Notes under the pieces: generated by a model | Database searches by the model: none | The model's input: only the letters and a program-made list of their open reading frames with translations | Told to the model about the DNA's origin: nothing | Program-made: the position numbers and the translations under genes | Source of the DNA: Roseiarcus sp050012775 | GTDB taxonomy: Bacteria; Pseudomonadota; Alphaproteobacteria; Rhizobiales; Beijerinckiaceae | Length of the DNA: 64,000 nt | Direction: 5' to 3' | Assembly: GCA_050012775.1 (NCBI GenBank) | Contig: JBEKGN010000014.1 | Location: 62,001 to 126,000 of the forward strand | Shown here: positions 33,448 through 42,272 of the stretch, piece after piece | How positions within the stretch are numbered: the first letter of the stretch is position 1 | Layout of the letters: the number at the start of each line of letters is the position of its first letter

Positions 33448-35448
33448 ATGTTCAAAGCCGCATTCCGGCCCGCGAGTCGGGCCGCCCTGATTCTCGTCGC
33501 GCTGCCCCTCGCGCTCGCGCCACGCGCGCGCGCCGACGAATTACCGGAAATCGTGGTGACGGCCGATCGGATCGAGGAGCCGATCGGACAGACCGGCGCC
33601 TCGGTGACGATCATCCCCGCCGCCGAGGTCGAGAGACTGGGCTCCAAGGGCCTCGCCGACGTGTTACGCGGAGTCGCCGGCCTCGACGTCGACGAATCCG
33701 GCGGCGTCGGCGCCGTGACCGAGGTCCGCCTGCGCGGCTCGAACCCCGGCGAGACGCTGGTCCTGATCGACGGCGTGCGCATCGGCAACCCTGCCTCGAC
33801 CGACGGCTCGGTCGATTTCGGCAATCTTTCCGCCGTCGACATCGAGCGCATCGAAGTGCTGCGCGGACCGCAATCCGCGCTCTACGGCTCGGACGCGATG
33901 GGCGGCGTCATCAACATCATCACGCGCAAGGGAGGCAAGACGCCGCATCGCTCGGTGACGGTGGAAGCGGGCAGTTACGGCACGATCTCGACCCGAGCGT
34001 CGATGTCGGGCGGCGACGACGTCTGGACCTATTCGCTCGGCGTCAACGCGCTGCACGCGGACGGCTTTCCCCGCTACGGCTACCGCATCGACCGACCGCT
34101 GACGATCGGCGACGGCGTCACGCCCCTGCCGCCTCCGCCGGCGGACGATCCGACCGACAAGGGGGGCGCCAGCGGGCGATTTTCCTATCGCCTTTCCCAA
34201 GACGTCACGATCGACGCCGGCTTCTCGCTGTTCGGCAACGCGCAGCGCTTCGACAATCCCTACGCGATGATCGCATCGGACGTGTTCAGCCACTACAACG
34301 TCTCGCAAACGACGATCGCCGACGGTTTCGTGCGCGCGACCGCCGATTCGTTCGGCGGCCTGCTGCGCAGCCAGCTCACGGTCTTCAGCAACGTTTCGAC
34401 CAGCAACATATGGGAAACCGAGGGTTGCTACGACGCGTCGTACAACGCGTTCAACTGCCGCTCTGGCTATCAGGGCGCGCGCACCGGCGCGGAATATCAG
34501 GGCGATCTGAAGCTCGGCGCCTTCGGCGGCCTGACCCTGGGCGCGCGCACCGAGACCGAGACCGCGAGCGCCTCGCAGAGCCCCAATCCGGACGACGGGT
34601 CGTTCACGCCGATCCGCGCGCGGCAGACGACGAATTCGGTCTTCGCCGAACATCGCCTGACGCTCGGCGACCGTCTCGACCTCACGCTCGGGGGGCGGAT
34701 CGACGCGATCGAAGGCGGGCAAACTTTCGAGACCTGGCGCGCGACGGCGGCCTATCGCATCGACGAGACGGGAACCAAGCTGCGGGCGAGCGTCGGCACC
34801 GGCGACAAGGCCGCGACGCTCTATCAGCGCTTCAGTCCGTACGGCGATCCGACCTTGGCGCCCGAGCAGAGCTTCGGCTTCGACGCTGGGATCGACCAGA
34901 AACTGTTCAACGGCCGCGTCACCGCGTCGGCGACGGTTTTCGATACCCGCTACCGCGATCTCATCGACTTCGCCGATGTTCCTTCGTGCACGCCCGCGCA
35001 GATCAATACCGTCGGCGGCTGCTATTACAACGTCGGCCGCGCGGAGACCAAGGGCGTCGAAGTCTCCGCCGACGCGATCATGGTTCCCGACGCTTGGCGC
35101 GCGCGGGCGAGCTACACCTATCTCGACGCGCGCGATCTCGAGACGGATACGCAACTGTTGCAGCGCCCGCGCAACAAGGGATCGCTGTCGCTGATCTATG
35201 ACGGAATCGCCAAGCTCGAGCTGGAGCCGCGGTTGACGCTGGTCGGATCGCGTCTGGACTACGGCACGACCTCGAACGTAACGCTGGCGCCCTACGCCAA
35301 GCTCGATTTCCTCGCCAACTACAAGTTCAACGACAGTTTCGCCTTGTTCGGCCGCGTCGAGAACGTCACCGACGCGCGCTACGAGGAAGTGTACAATTAC
35401 GGCACGGCCGGACGCTCCTACTACGCGGGGATGACCTACAGTTGGTGA
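33448..35448 (+). CDS. btuB: TonB-dependent vitamin B12 receptor
   Basis: The predicted 666-residue outer-membrane receptor has a signal peptide (to about residue 30, ARA-DE), a TonB box LPEIVVTADR, a plug domain with the segment VLRGPQSALYGSDAMGGVINIIT, and a beta-barrel ending in an aromatic residue (TYSW), as outer-membrane proteins do. The cobalamin riboswitch directly upstream and the btuFCD genes downstream fix the substrate as B12 or a corrinoid. GGAGGAATC precedes the ATG. The next gene starts five bases after the stop. Confidence 0.95.
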   Translation: MFKAAFRPASRAALILVALPLALAPRARADELPEIVVTADRIEEPIGQTGASVTIIPAAEVERLGSKGLADVLRGVAGLDVDESGGVGAVTEVRLRGSNPGETLVLIDGVRIGNPASTDGSVDFGNLSAVDIERIEVLRGPQSALYGSDAMGGVINIITRKGGKTPHRSVTVEAGSYGTISTRASMSGGDDVWTYSLGVNALHADGFPRYGYRIDRPLTIGDGVTPLPPPPADDPTDKGGASGRFSYRLSQDVTIDAGFSLFGNAQRFDNPYAMIASDVFSHYNVSQTTIADGFVRATADSFGGLLRSQLTVFSNVSTSNIWETEGCYDASYNAFNCRSGYQGARTGAEYQGDLKLGAFGGLTLGARTETETASASQSPNPDDGSFTPIRARQTTNSVFAEHRLTLGDRLDLTLGGRIDAIEGGQTFETWRATAAYRIDETGTKLRASVGTGDKAATLYQRFSPYGDPTLAPEQSFGFDAGIDQKLFNGRVTASATVFDTRYRDLIDFADVPSCTPAQINTVGGCYYNVGRAETKGVEVSADAIMVPDAWRARASYTYLDARDLETDTQLLQRPRNKGSLSLIYDGIAKLELEPRLTLVGSRLDYGTTSNVTLAPYAKLDFLANYKFNDSFALFGRVENVTDARYEEVYNYGTAGRSYYAGMTYSW

Positions 35449-35452
35449 CGAT

Positions 35453-36352
35453 TTGACCAGTGCGCCGACGCGGCGCGACGGGCGCGGAGCGCGCGGCTTG
35501 GCGCGTCGCCTCGCGCTCGTTGCGGCGCTGACCGGCGCCGCCGGAGCGCAGGCGGCCGATTCCGTGGGCAGGCCGAGGCGCATCGTCTCCATCAATATGT
35601 GCACCGACGAACTGGTCCTGAGATTGGCCGATCGCGACGCCATCGCTTCCGTCACCTGGTTTTCGCAAGATCCGCGCAACGCCAATATGGCTGACGCGGC
35701 GATGGGCGTGCCGGCCAATCACGGGCTCGCGGAGGAGGCGCTCTCCTACCGTCCCGACCTGGTGCTCGCCGGTCCGTTCACGGAGCGCTCGACCGTCGCG
35801 CTGCTCGCCCAAGTCGGCGCGCCGGTCGTCGAATTCTCCGTTCCCGAGACGCTCGACGGCGTCCGGCGCCAGATTCGCGAAGTCGCGGACGTCCTCGGCG
35901 AACCGGAGCGAGGCGAAGCGCTGGTGGCGGAAATCGATCGTCGTTTGGCCAGGATTTCGCTCGATCCGAGCCGGCCGCCGTTGCGCGCGATCATCCTGCG
36001 GCCGAACGGCTTCACGGTCGGTCCGGGATCGCTCGTCGACGAGATTCTGCGCCGTGCGGGAATGACGAATCTGGCCGCCACGCTCGATATCGGCGCCTAT
36101 CAGCAGATTTCGCTGGAAAGGCTGGCCCTGCTCGACGCGGACGTGCTGATCGTCGACAGCGAAAGCGTCGGGGCGCCCTCGCTCGCGACGGAGGCGCTTG
36201 GTCACCCGATCGTCGCCGAGCTTTCCCGCAGCCTGAAAGTCGTTGCGCTGCCCTCGCGTCTGTGGACCTGCGCGGGCCCCGCTTTGGTCGACGCCATCGA
36301 GATGCTGGTCGAAGCGACCGAAGGCCCTCTTGCGCGGGGGACGCGCAATTGA
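35453..36352 (+). CDS. btuF: cobalamin ABC transporter substrate-binding protein
   Basis: The predicted 299-residue periplasmic binding protein of the helical-backbone (class III) type used for B12, haem and siderophores has a signal peptide ending at AQA-AD near residue 35. The N-lobe motif is RIVSINMCTDELVLRLAD, and the C-lobe has GPGSLVDEILRRAGMTN. It hands corrinoid from BtuB to the BtuCD permease. The start is a TTG five bases after the btuB stop. Its stop overlaps the TTG start of the permease gene. Confidence 0.88.
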   Translation: MTSAPTRRDGRGARGLARRLALVAALTGAAGAQAADSVGRPRRIVSINMCTDELVLRLADRDAIASVTWFSQDPRNANMADAAMGVPANHGLAEEALSYRPDLVLAGPFTERSTVALLAQVGAPVVEFSVPETLDGVRRQIREVADVLGEPERGEALVAEIDRRLARISLDPSRPPLRAIILRPNGFTVGPGSLVDEILRRAGMTNLAATLDIGAYQQISLERLALLDADVLIVDSESVGAPSLATEALGHPIVAELSRSLKVVALPSRLWTCAGPALVDAIEMLVEATEGPLARGTRN

Positions 36353-37362
36353 GCGGCGCGCTCGCTCGCGCGCCGGCCCCCTATTGGCCGCTCGCCGCCG
36401 CGCTCGCCGGCTTGGCGCTCGTCGCGACATGCGCGTCGCTCGTCGTCGGCTACGTCCATCTCGACCTCCTCGCGGCGCTGAACGATATCGCGCACGGCCG
36501 CCCGAGCCTTCCCGCCCTGGTGTTGGTCCAGCTGCGATTGCCGCGCGCCGTGCTCGGCTGCGCCGTCGGATTCAGCCTCGGGCTGACCGGCGCCGCGATG
36601 CAGGGGCTGCTGCGCAATCCGCTCGCCGATCCCGGCGTCGTCGGCGTCTCGGGCGGCGCGGCGCTCGGCGCCGTCGTCGTCTTCTATTCCGGGCTCGCCG
36701 GCGCCTTCGCGCTCGCCCTGCCGCTCGGGGGCGTCGCCGGCGCGATCGTCGCCGCGCTGACTCTCTTCGGCCTCGCCGGACGGGGCGCCGGCACGATGAC
36801 GCTGATCCTCGCGGGCGTGACGATCAACAGCTTCGCCGGCGCGCTGACCGCGCTCGCGCTCAACCTTTCTCCCAACCCCTACGCCGCCTTCGAAATCATG
36901 TTCTGGCTGATGGGTTCGCTCACCGATCGCAGCCTGCCGCAAGTCTGGTTGGCGCTGCCGCTGATGCTGGCCGGTTGGGCTTTGCTGCTGTCCGCGGCGC
37001 CGGCGCTGGACGCCCTGAGCCTGGGCGAGGACACGGCGAGCAGCCTCGGCTTCGACCTCGCGCGCCTGCGCCTGACGCTCGTCGCGGGATCGGCGTTGGC
37101 GGTCGGTAGCGCCGTCGCCGTCACCGGCGCGATCGGCTTCGTCGGTCTGGTGGTTCCGCACGTGCTGCGTCCGCTCGTCGGCCATCGGCCGGGCCGGCTG
37201 CTCCTCGTCAGCGGTTTCGGCGGCGCGATCGTTCTCCTCTGCGCCGACATCGGGGTTCGCCTCTTGCCGATCCATCCCGAACTCAAATTGGGCGTCGTCA
37301 CCGCGCTCATCGGCGCGCCGTTCCTGTTCAGCCTGATCGATCGTCTGCGGCGGGAGGCCTGA
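36349..37362 (+). CDS. btuC: cobalamin ABC transporter permease (FecCD family)
   Basis: The predicted 337-residue inner-membrane permease has about ten transmembrane segments and the FecCD signature: LPRAVLGCAVGFSLGLTGAAMQ (a short part suffices: TGAAMQGLLRNPLADP), with GFVGLVVPHVLR in the C-terminal half where the ATPase docks. It transports B12 with the BtuF- and BtuD-type proteins of the same operon. The TTG start overlaps the stop of btuF, and the ATGA-type overlap with btuD follows. Confidence 0.9.
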   Translation: MSGALARAPAPYWPLAAALAGLALVATCASLVVGYVHLDLLAALNDIAHGRPSLPALVLVQLRLPRAVLGCAVGFSLGLTGAAMQGLLRNPLADPGVVGVSGGAALGAVVVFYSGLAGAFALALPLGGVAGAIVAALTLFGLAGRGAGTMTLILAGVTINSFAGALTALALNLSPNPYAAFEIMFWLMGSLTDRSLPQVWLALPLMLAGWALLLSAAPALDALSLGEDTASSLGFDLARLRLTLVAGSALAVGSAVAVTGAIGFVGLVVPHVLRPLVGHRPGRLLLVSGFGGAIVLLCADIGVRLLPIHPELKLGVVTALIGAPFLFSLIDRLRREA

Positions 37363-38168
37363 TGCGCATCGTCGCGACGAACGCCACTGTCCGTTTCGGC
37401 GACAGAATCGCGCTCGCGGGCGTCGATTGCGCCGTTCGCTCTGGCGAGATGGTCGCTCTCATCGGTCCGAACGGGGCCGGCAAGACGACGCTGATGCGCG
37501 TCCTCGCCGATCTTCAACCCTTGCAGGCGGGCGAGGCGCGCTACGACGGCAGACCCGCGCGCGAACTCGGGCGCGGCGAATTGGCCAGGCGCGTCGCCTT
37601 CCTCGCGCAGGGCGGGGCGGCGCATTGGCCCCTGCGGGTCGATCATCTCGTGGGACTGGGGCGTCTGCCGCATCGACGCGCGTTCTTAGGGCTCAGCGCC
37701 GCCGACCACGCCGCGATCGAGGCCGCGCTCGCCGCGGCGGACGTCGCGCATCTGCGCGCGAGAACGCTCGGCGCGCTTTCCGGAGGCGAGCGGGCGCGCG
37801 TGCTTCTGGCGCGCGCGCTCGCGGTCGAGGCCGAGATGCTTCTGGCCGACGAGCCCGTCGCGGCGCTCGACCCGCTGCACCAGCTGCGCGCGATGGAGCT
37901 TCTGCGTTCGGTCGCCAGGAGCGGCGCCGGGGTCGTCGCGGTCCTTCACGATCTGACCCTGGCCGTCCGCTTTTGCGATCGGTTGATCGTGCTCGCCGGC
38001 GGACGCGTCGTCGCCGACGGACCGCCGTCCGTGCTCACCGACGCCGTCGTCGCGGCCGTCTATGGCGTCGAGGCCCTGCGCGGCGAATATCGCGGCGAAC
38101 CCTTCATCGTGCCGTGGACGGCGACCGAGCCCTCGCCAGCCGCACGCCCGGGGAACGCCGGCGCCTGA
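37362..38168 (+). CDS. btuD: cobalamin ABC transporter ATP-binding protein
   Basis: The predicted 268-residue ATPase has Walker A GPNGAGKTT (about residues 35-43), signature LSGGERARV, Walker B MLLADEP and the switch histidine in AVLHDLTLA. It powers import through the BtuC-type permease. The gene overlaps the permease stop by one base (TGATG) and ends the riboswitch-controlled btuBFCD unit. The next gene is on the opposite strand. Confidence 0.93.
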   Translation: MRIVATNATVRFGDRIALAGVDCAVRSGEMVALIGPNGAGKTTLMRVLADLQPLQAGEARYDGRPARELGRGELARRVAFLAQGGAAHWPLRVDHLVGLGRLPHRRAFLGLSAADHAAIEAALAAADVAHLRARTLGALSGGERARVLLARALAVEAEMLLADEPVAALDPLHQLRAMELLRSVARSGAGVVAVLHDLTLAVRFCDRLIVLAGGRVVADGPPSVLTDAVVAAVYGVEALRGEYRGEPFIVPWTATEPSPAARPGNAGA

Positions 38169-38192
38169 CCCCGCGGGGCGCCCCGCCGCTCG

Positions 38193-38810
38193 CTATCCCT
38201 CGTCGTCGAGCGTCCACGGCGCGCCCTCGTGACCGCCGGCTCCGCGGCCGAAGCGCGCCGGATCGGCGCCGGCGCGGGGCGCGGCGCAGGGGCGCGGGTC
38301 GGAATCGCCGATATAACCGTCGTCCTCCCGCGCGGCTCGCGCCCAATGCAGCACGGCGAGCGCCTTGCGCTTGCGGTTGGAGACATATTCCAACGTCGCC
38401 AGCCAGGTCGGGCCGGGATCGCGCGGGCGCATGTCCGGGACGCCGTTCTCGATGTTGGCGGCCACTTCGACCTGCAGCGCGAGCCAGTCGACCAATTCAC
38501 AATCGCGCAATGGACGAAATCGCTCCAGCGCCCCGCGCCAGACGTCGGAGCGCTTCGCGCGCGTTCGATCGCGATAGGCGTGACGGCGCGTCCAGCGATG
38601 CAGCAACCGCCATTTTTCGAGACTCGCGCGGCTGGTTTCGATTGCGTCGGCGCGTGGGTCGTCCCGGAGCTCCGCCTCGCGCCGGACGGCCTCGCGCAGC
38701 TCGGCGAGGAAGGCGACCGCCTCACTGCGCGTGAACGGCCGCACGGCGGCGCCGAGGCGCGCGAATCGCGCTTCGTCGCCGATTTCGCAAGCCGCGCCGC
38801 GCTGCGTCAT
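38193..38810 (-). CDS. conserved-looking hypothetical protein
   Basis: The predicted 205-residue soluble protein has a basic, Trp- and Arg-rich helical middle (SLEKWRLLHRWTRRHAYRDR) and a disordered charged tail. GAGGAAATC in front of the ATG at 38810 is a good ribosome site and the composition is protein-like, so I prefer this strand over the open plus-strand frame across the same bases. I do not recognise a family. It lies convergent with btuD and divergent from the response regulator gene at 39006, so a link to the two-component system is possible but unproven. Confidence 0.55.
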   Translation of the reverse strand: MTQRGAACEIGDEARFARLGAAVRPFTRSEAVAFLAELREAVRREAELRDDPRADAIETSRASLEKWRLLHRWTRRHAYRDRTRAKRSDVWRGALERFRPLRDCELVDWLALQVEVAANIENGVPDMRPRDPGPTWLATLEYVSNRKRKALAVLHWARAAREDDGYIGDSDPRPCAAPRAGADPARFGRGAGGHEGAPWTLDDEG

Positions 38811-39005
38811 GATTTCCTCGCGACCATGGCGGGCCCGGGAACGGCGGCTGACGTCGCCGCGCCGCCCGAGCTCTGTCGCCGCCCAATATGGGCGCGGGCG
38901 TCCCGGCGCGCCAGACGTCGGAAGGGCGGCTGGCTCGGGCCCTACGACCTTTTCGTGAGGAACGGCCCGCTTGCCAAGCCGCCTGCGAATTGTCATGGAA
39001 GGGGA

Positions 39006-39644
39006 ATGCCCCGCCAGTTCGTCATCGCCGACGATCACGCCCTGTTCCGCACCGGCCTGCGTTTGCTCCTGTGCGACGGCTGCGGGCCGGCCGAGGTGCG
39101 CGAGGCCGCGAGCCTGCCCGAATTGCGCGCTCTGCTCGACTTCGACCCGCAGGTCGATCTCGCGGTCGTCGACCTCGCGATGCCCGGCATGAACGGCGGC
39201 GGCTCGATTCGCGAGCTGCGCCAGGCGTTCGCCCAGCTGCGATTCGTCGTCATGTCCGGCTCGGAGCAGCGCCAGGACGTGCTCGACGCCCTCGCCGCCG
39301 GCGCGTTCGGCTATATCCCCAAATCGCTCGACCCCGAGGCGATGGTCGCGGCGTTCCAGCAAGTCCTCGGCGGCGGCATCTACGCGCCGACGCTGCTCTT
39401 GACCGAGCCCGCGAAGACCTTCGAGCCTTCGCAGTCCCTCGACGCCGGCATCATCGCCATGCTGACGCCGCGCCAGTGCGACGTGCTGCGCCTGCTCGGC
39501 AAGGGCCAGGCGAACAAGGAAATCGCGCGCGCGCTCGACATTTCCGAAGGCACCGTCAAGATCCACCTCGCCGCGATTTTCCGCCTGCTCGACGTGCGCA
39601 ACCGCACCGAGGCGGTGCTGAAGGCGAGCGCGCTGGACATCTGA
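39006..39644 (+). CDS. NarL/FixJ-type response regulator
   Basis: The predicted 212-residue two-component regulator has an N-terminal receiver (acidic DDH at 9-11, phospho-acceptor in VVDLAMPGMNG, conserved lysine in YIPKS) and a C-terminal LuxR-type helix-turn-helix (LTPRQCDVLRLLGKGQANKE to HLAAIFRLLDVRNRTEAV). It is convergent with the hybrid histidine kinase gene, which is its most likely partner. The 8-4-8 dyad at 41302-41321 is a candidate target. The ATG at 39006 has GGAAGGGGA in front; the open frame upstream is a shadow. Confidence 0.9.
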   Translation: MPRQFVIADDHALFRTGLRLLLCDGCGPAEVREAASLPELRALLDFDPQVDLAVVDLAMPGMNGGGSIRELRQAFAQLRFVVMSGSEQRQDVLDALAAGAFGYIPKSLDPEAMVAAFQQVLGGGIYAPTLLLTEPAKTFEPSQSLDAGIIAMLTPRQCDVLRLLGKGQANKEIARALDISEGTVKIHLAAIFRLLDVRNRTEAVLKASALDI

Positions 39645-39680
39645 CGACGGCGAGCGGACGAAGAAAAATATCGCCGCCCG

Positions 39681-41252
39681 CTACCGCGCGAGCGCATGGA
39701 TCAAGGTCGAGCGCAACGTCCGCGGATCGACCGGCTTGGTGAGCCATGGCAGGCCCGAGCCGCGCAACGCGGCGACCGCCTCGACGTCGGTCGAGCCGCT
39801 GATCATGACGACGGAAGCCTCGGCGCCCCTGGCGCGCAAGGTCTCGACGAATTGCAGCCCGGTCGGCCCCTCGCGCAGGTCGTAATCGACCACCAGCGCC
39901 TCGGGCATTCCCGTGGCGTCGATCGACGCGCGCGCGGCGGAAATGGACGCCGCGGAAGCGACGACGGCGCCATGATCGAGAAATTCCTGTTTCATCGCGG
40001 CGGCGCAAAGCGGGTCGTCGTCGAGGATGAGAATGCGGCGGCCCGCGAGCGATTCGCCCTGGATCTCCGCGCGGCCCTCGGGGCGGGGCGCCGACGCGGC
40101 TTCCCGCAGCCAAAGCGTGAAGACGCTGCCCTTGCCCGGTCGCGAGCGCAGCGAGACCCTGCCGCCCATCAGCGCCGCTACGCGCCTGGCGATGGCGAGC
40201 CCGAGGCCGATGCCCTCGTTGGGGCCGGTCGCGGTCATCCTGTCGCGATGAAATTCCTCGAACACGCGCTCGGCCCGGTCGGGCGCCACGCCGACGCCGG
40301 TGTCGGCGACGACGATGCCGATTTCTCCGCGCCGGCGTCGGCAGCCGAGCAGCACGCCGCCGCTGCGCGTGAATTTGAACGCGTTGGCGAGCAGATTGCG
40401 CAGCGCCAGTTCGACGAGCGTGCGATCGGCCACGATCTTCGCGCTGGTCGGCGCGACGCGGAATTCGAGCCGCCGGTCGCGCGCCGTCGCGCTGAAGCCG
40501 GGGCGCAACGCCTCGAACAGCTCGGCGAGCGACATCGGGGCCAGATTCGGCTTGATCAGGCCCGCGTCGATCTTCGAGATGTCGAGCAGCGTGTCGATCA
40601 TCGCGCGCAAGGAGCGCAGCGAACTGTCGATGTTGCCCACCAGTTCGGCCGCCTCGCCCTCCCCCAGGCGCCGCGACAGCGCGCTGACGAACAGCGTCAT
40701 CGCGTGCAGCGGCTGGCGCAGATCATGGCTCGCGGCGGCGAGGAATCGCGATTTGGAGCGGATGGCTTCGATCGCCTCGTCGCGCGCGGATTGCAATTGG
40801 GCTTCGAACGCCCGCTCCCGCGTGATGTCGAGCAGAAGCAGGAAGCAGCCGAGAACGCGGCCGTCGGCGTCGTGGTCGGGATAAGCGAAGCCGCGCACGA
40901 CGTTGATCATGCCGCCGGCGAAATTGACCGGCGCTTCGAATTCGGCGTGCGCCCCGGCGAGGGCGCGTTCGATGTGGGCGCGCGCTCCGGCGGCGAACTC
41001 CCGCCCGACGTCGCCGAGACGTCTGTTGAGATAGGCGGAGGGGCGCGCCCCGGTCCACGCCTCGACCGTCGCATTGACGAAATGACAAACAAGATCAACG
41101 TCGTAATAGGCGACAACCCCGGGAAGGCCGTCGGCCATGACGTTGAGCATCTGCGCGTCGCACAAGAAGCGCGTGGTGCGCTCCCTGCCGAGGCAATGAA
41201 ACGGCGACTGCGGCTTGTTCATCCCACGCGTTTCCCGAGCGTCATCCGTCAT
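39681..41252 (-). CDS. PAS-containing hybrid sensor histidine kinase/response regulator
   Basis: The predicted 523-residue protein has, in order, a PAS domain (about residues 35-145), the dimerisation/phospho-acceptor helix with H176 in SHDLRQPLHAM, an ATPase domain with N box (LRNLLANAFKFT) and GLGLAIARRV, and a C-terminal receiver with the acceptor Asp in LVVDYDL. No transmembrane segments are seen, so it senses a cytoplasmic signal, perhaps redox or oxygen through the PAS domain. Two starts are possible, 41252 and 41222 (ten residues shorter). It is convergent with the NarL-type regulator gene and divergent from the FixK-like gene, with which it shares a 150-base control region. Confidence 0.92.
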   Translation of the reverse strand: MTDDARETRGMNKPQSPFHCLGRERTTRFLCDAQMLNVMADGLPGVVAYYDVDLVCHFVNATVEAWTGARPSAYLNRRLGDVGREFAAGARAHIERALAGAHAEFEAPVNFAGGMINVVRGFAYPDHDADGRVLGCFLLLLDITRERAFEAQLQSARDEAIEAIRSKSRFLAAASHDLRQPLHAMTLFVSALSRRLGEGEAAELVGNIDSSLRSLRAMIDTLLDISKIDAGLIKPNLAPMSLAELFEALRPGFSATARDRRLEFRVAPTSAKIVADRTLVELALRNLLANAFKFTRSGGVLLGCRRRRGEIGIVVADTGVGVAPDRAERVFEEFHRDRMTATGPNEGIGLGLAIARRVAALMGGRVSLRSRPGKGSVFTLWLREAASAPRPEGRAEIQGESLAGRRILILDDDPLCAAAMKQEFLDHGAVVASAASISAARASIDATGMPEALVVDYDLREGPTGLQFVETLRARGAEASVVMISGSTDVEAVAALRGSGLPWLTKPVDPRTLRSTLIHALAR

Positions 41253-41301
41253 AAACTTTACATCTGCGCATCGCGGCGGCCAATGGCAAGCGCCCGAACG
41301 G

Positions 41302-41321
41302 CCTATGCCCTTCGGCATAGG
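41302..41321. promoter_or_regulatory. perfect 8-4-8 dyad between the kinase and FixK-like genes
   Basis: CCTATGCC-N4-GGCATAGG is a perfect palindrome in the middle of the divergent 150-base region. Its spacing suits binding by a dimeric LuxR/NarL-type response regulator or another HTH protein. I found no second copy in the window. It could also form an RNA hairpin in a transcript from either side. Confidence 0.55.
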
Positions 41322-41402
41322 TTCTCGCATAGCGCGTAAGGCGAATAGCGCCCCGCGCCGATTTGGGTCAATCGTTGCCGGCGGAAAACGCGGAGTCTGG
41401 CC

Positions 41403-42131
41403 ATGACCATTGCAATTCATTCCTGCGATCCGGCATTGCGATTGACTCCTGATCATTTCGCGCTCGGCGATCTGGCGGCGCTGAAGTTTCCGTATACCGA
41501 CGCCGTCGTCGTTTCCTATGCGCCAGGTCAAGAAGTGGTCGGCGAAGGCGACCCGACGGAAAATTATTTTCTGGTCGTAAGGGGCGTTTTTCGCGCGGTG
41601 AAGGTGACCCGCGACGGACGGCGACAGATTTTCGCCTTTTACATGCCGGGCGACATGTGCGGGCTCGAACCGGACGAATTGCACGGGTTGACGGTCGAGG
41701 CCGTCAACTCCGGGGCCATGGCGACGCTTTCGCGCCAGGTGTGCCGCGCAAGGATGAATCGCGACGCCCAGTTCAACCAAGCGGTTTTTGAGAACGTGAC
41801 GCGCGCGTTGGCGCACGCCGTCGAGCATATGATGATGGTCGGACGCAGTTCGGCCGAGGAACGCCTCGCCTGGTTCTTGTCGAAGCTGAGCGCGCGCGGC
41901 GCCGGGCGCCGCTCCGATTCGATCGAACTCGCGATGCAGCGCCAGGACATCGCCGACTATCTCGGCCTCACCATCGAAACCGTCAGCAGAACGTTCACGC
42001 ATCTGAAGGCGCAGGGCCTCATCGCGCTGCCGACGACGCGCCGCATCGACATCCTCAGGCAGGATCTCCTGGCGCGCTTGGCCTCGGCTGACCGCGACGC
42101 GCCGATCCGCGATTACCGAGCGGTCTGCTGA
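41403..42131 (+). CDS. Crp/Fnr family regulator, FixK-like
   Basis: The predicted 242-residue transcription factor has a cyclic-nucleotide-binding-like sensor fold (GEGDPTENYFLVVRGVFR) and a C-terminal helix-turn-helix with the FNR-type recognition motif E-x-x-S-R (IETVSRTF). There is no N-terminal cysteine cluster for an Fe-S centre, so it should be FixK-like, with activity set by expression rather than by direct oxygen sensing. It would bind TTGAT-N4-ATCAA sites, and such sites precede ccoN, the stress-protein gene and the BON gene. The start at 41403 follows GCGGAG-type purines. Confidence 0.9.
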   Translation: MTIAIHSCDPALRLTPDHFALGDLAALKFPYTDAVVVSYAPGQEVVGEGDPTENYFLVVRGVFRAVKVTRDGRRQIFAFYMPGDMCGLEPDELHGLTVEAVNSGAMATLSRQVCRARMNRDAQFNQAVFENVTRALAHAVEHMMMVGRSSAEERLAWFLSKLSARGAGRRSDSIELAMQRQDIADYLGLTIETVSRTFTHLKAQGLIALPTTRRIDILRQDLLARLASADRDAPIRDYRAVC

Positions 42132-42272
42132 GGCGCCGCGCTTCATCGGCTTCGCTTGCGTCGATGAGCGGGATCGCGGAGCGCCAGACGGCGGTCTTCC
42201 GACAAAAACGCTGTTTTATCAAAGGATTCTAAGCGCGCTTGCGGCGCCGAGCCGGCGCCGGCGCGCCTCGTC

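Noticed and set aside
38229..39005. Extension of the response regulator by 259 codons upstream
   Set aside because: The receiver domain begins right after the ATG at 39006, which has its own ribosome site. The extension is antisense to a gene that also has a good ribosome site.
41441..41456. Possible FNR site within the 5' end of the FixK-like gene (TTGACTCCTGATCA)
   Set aside because: The half-sites are five bases apart rather than four and it lies inside coding sequence.
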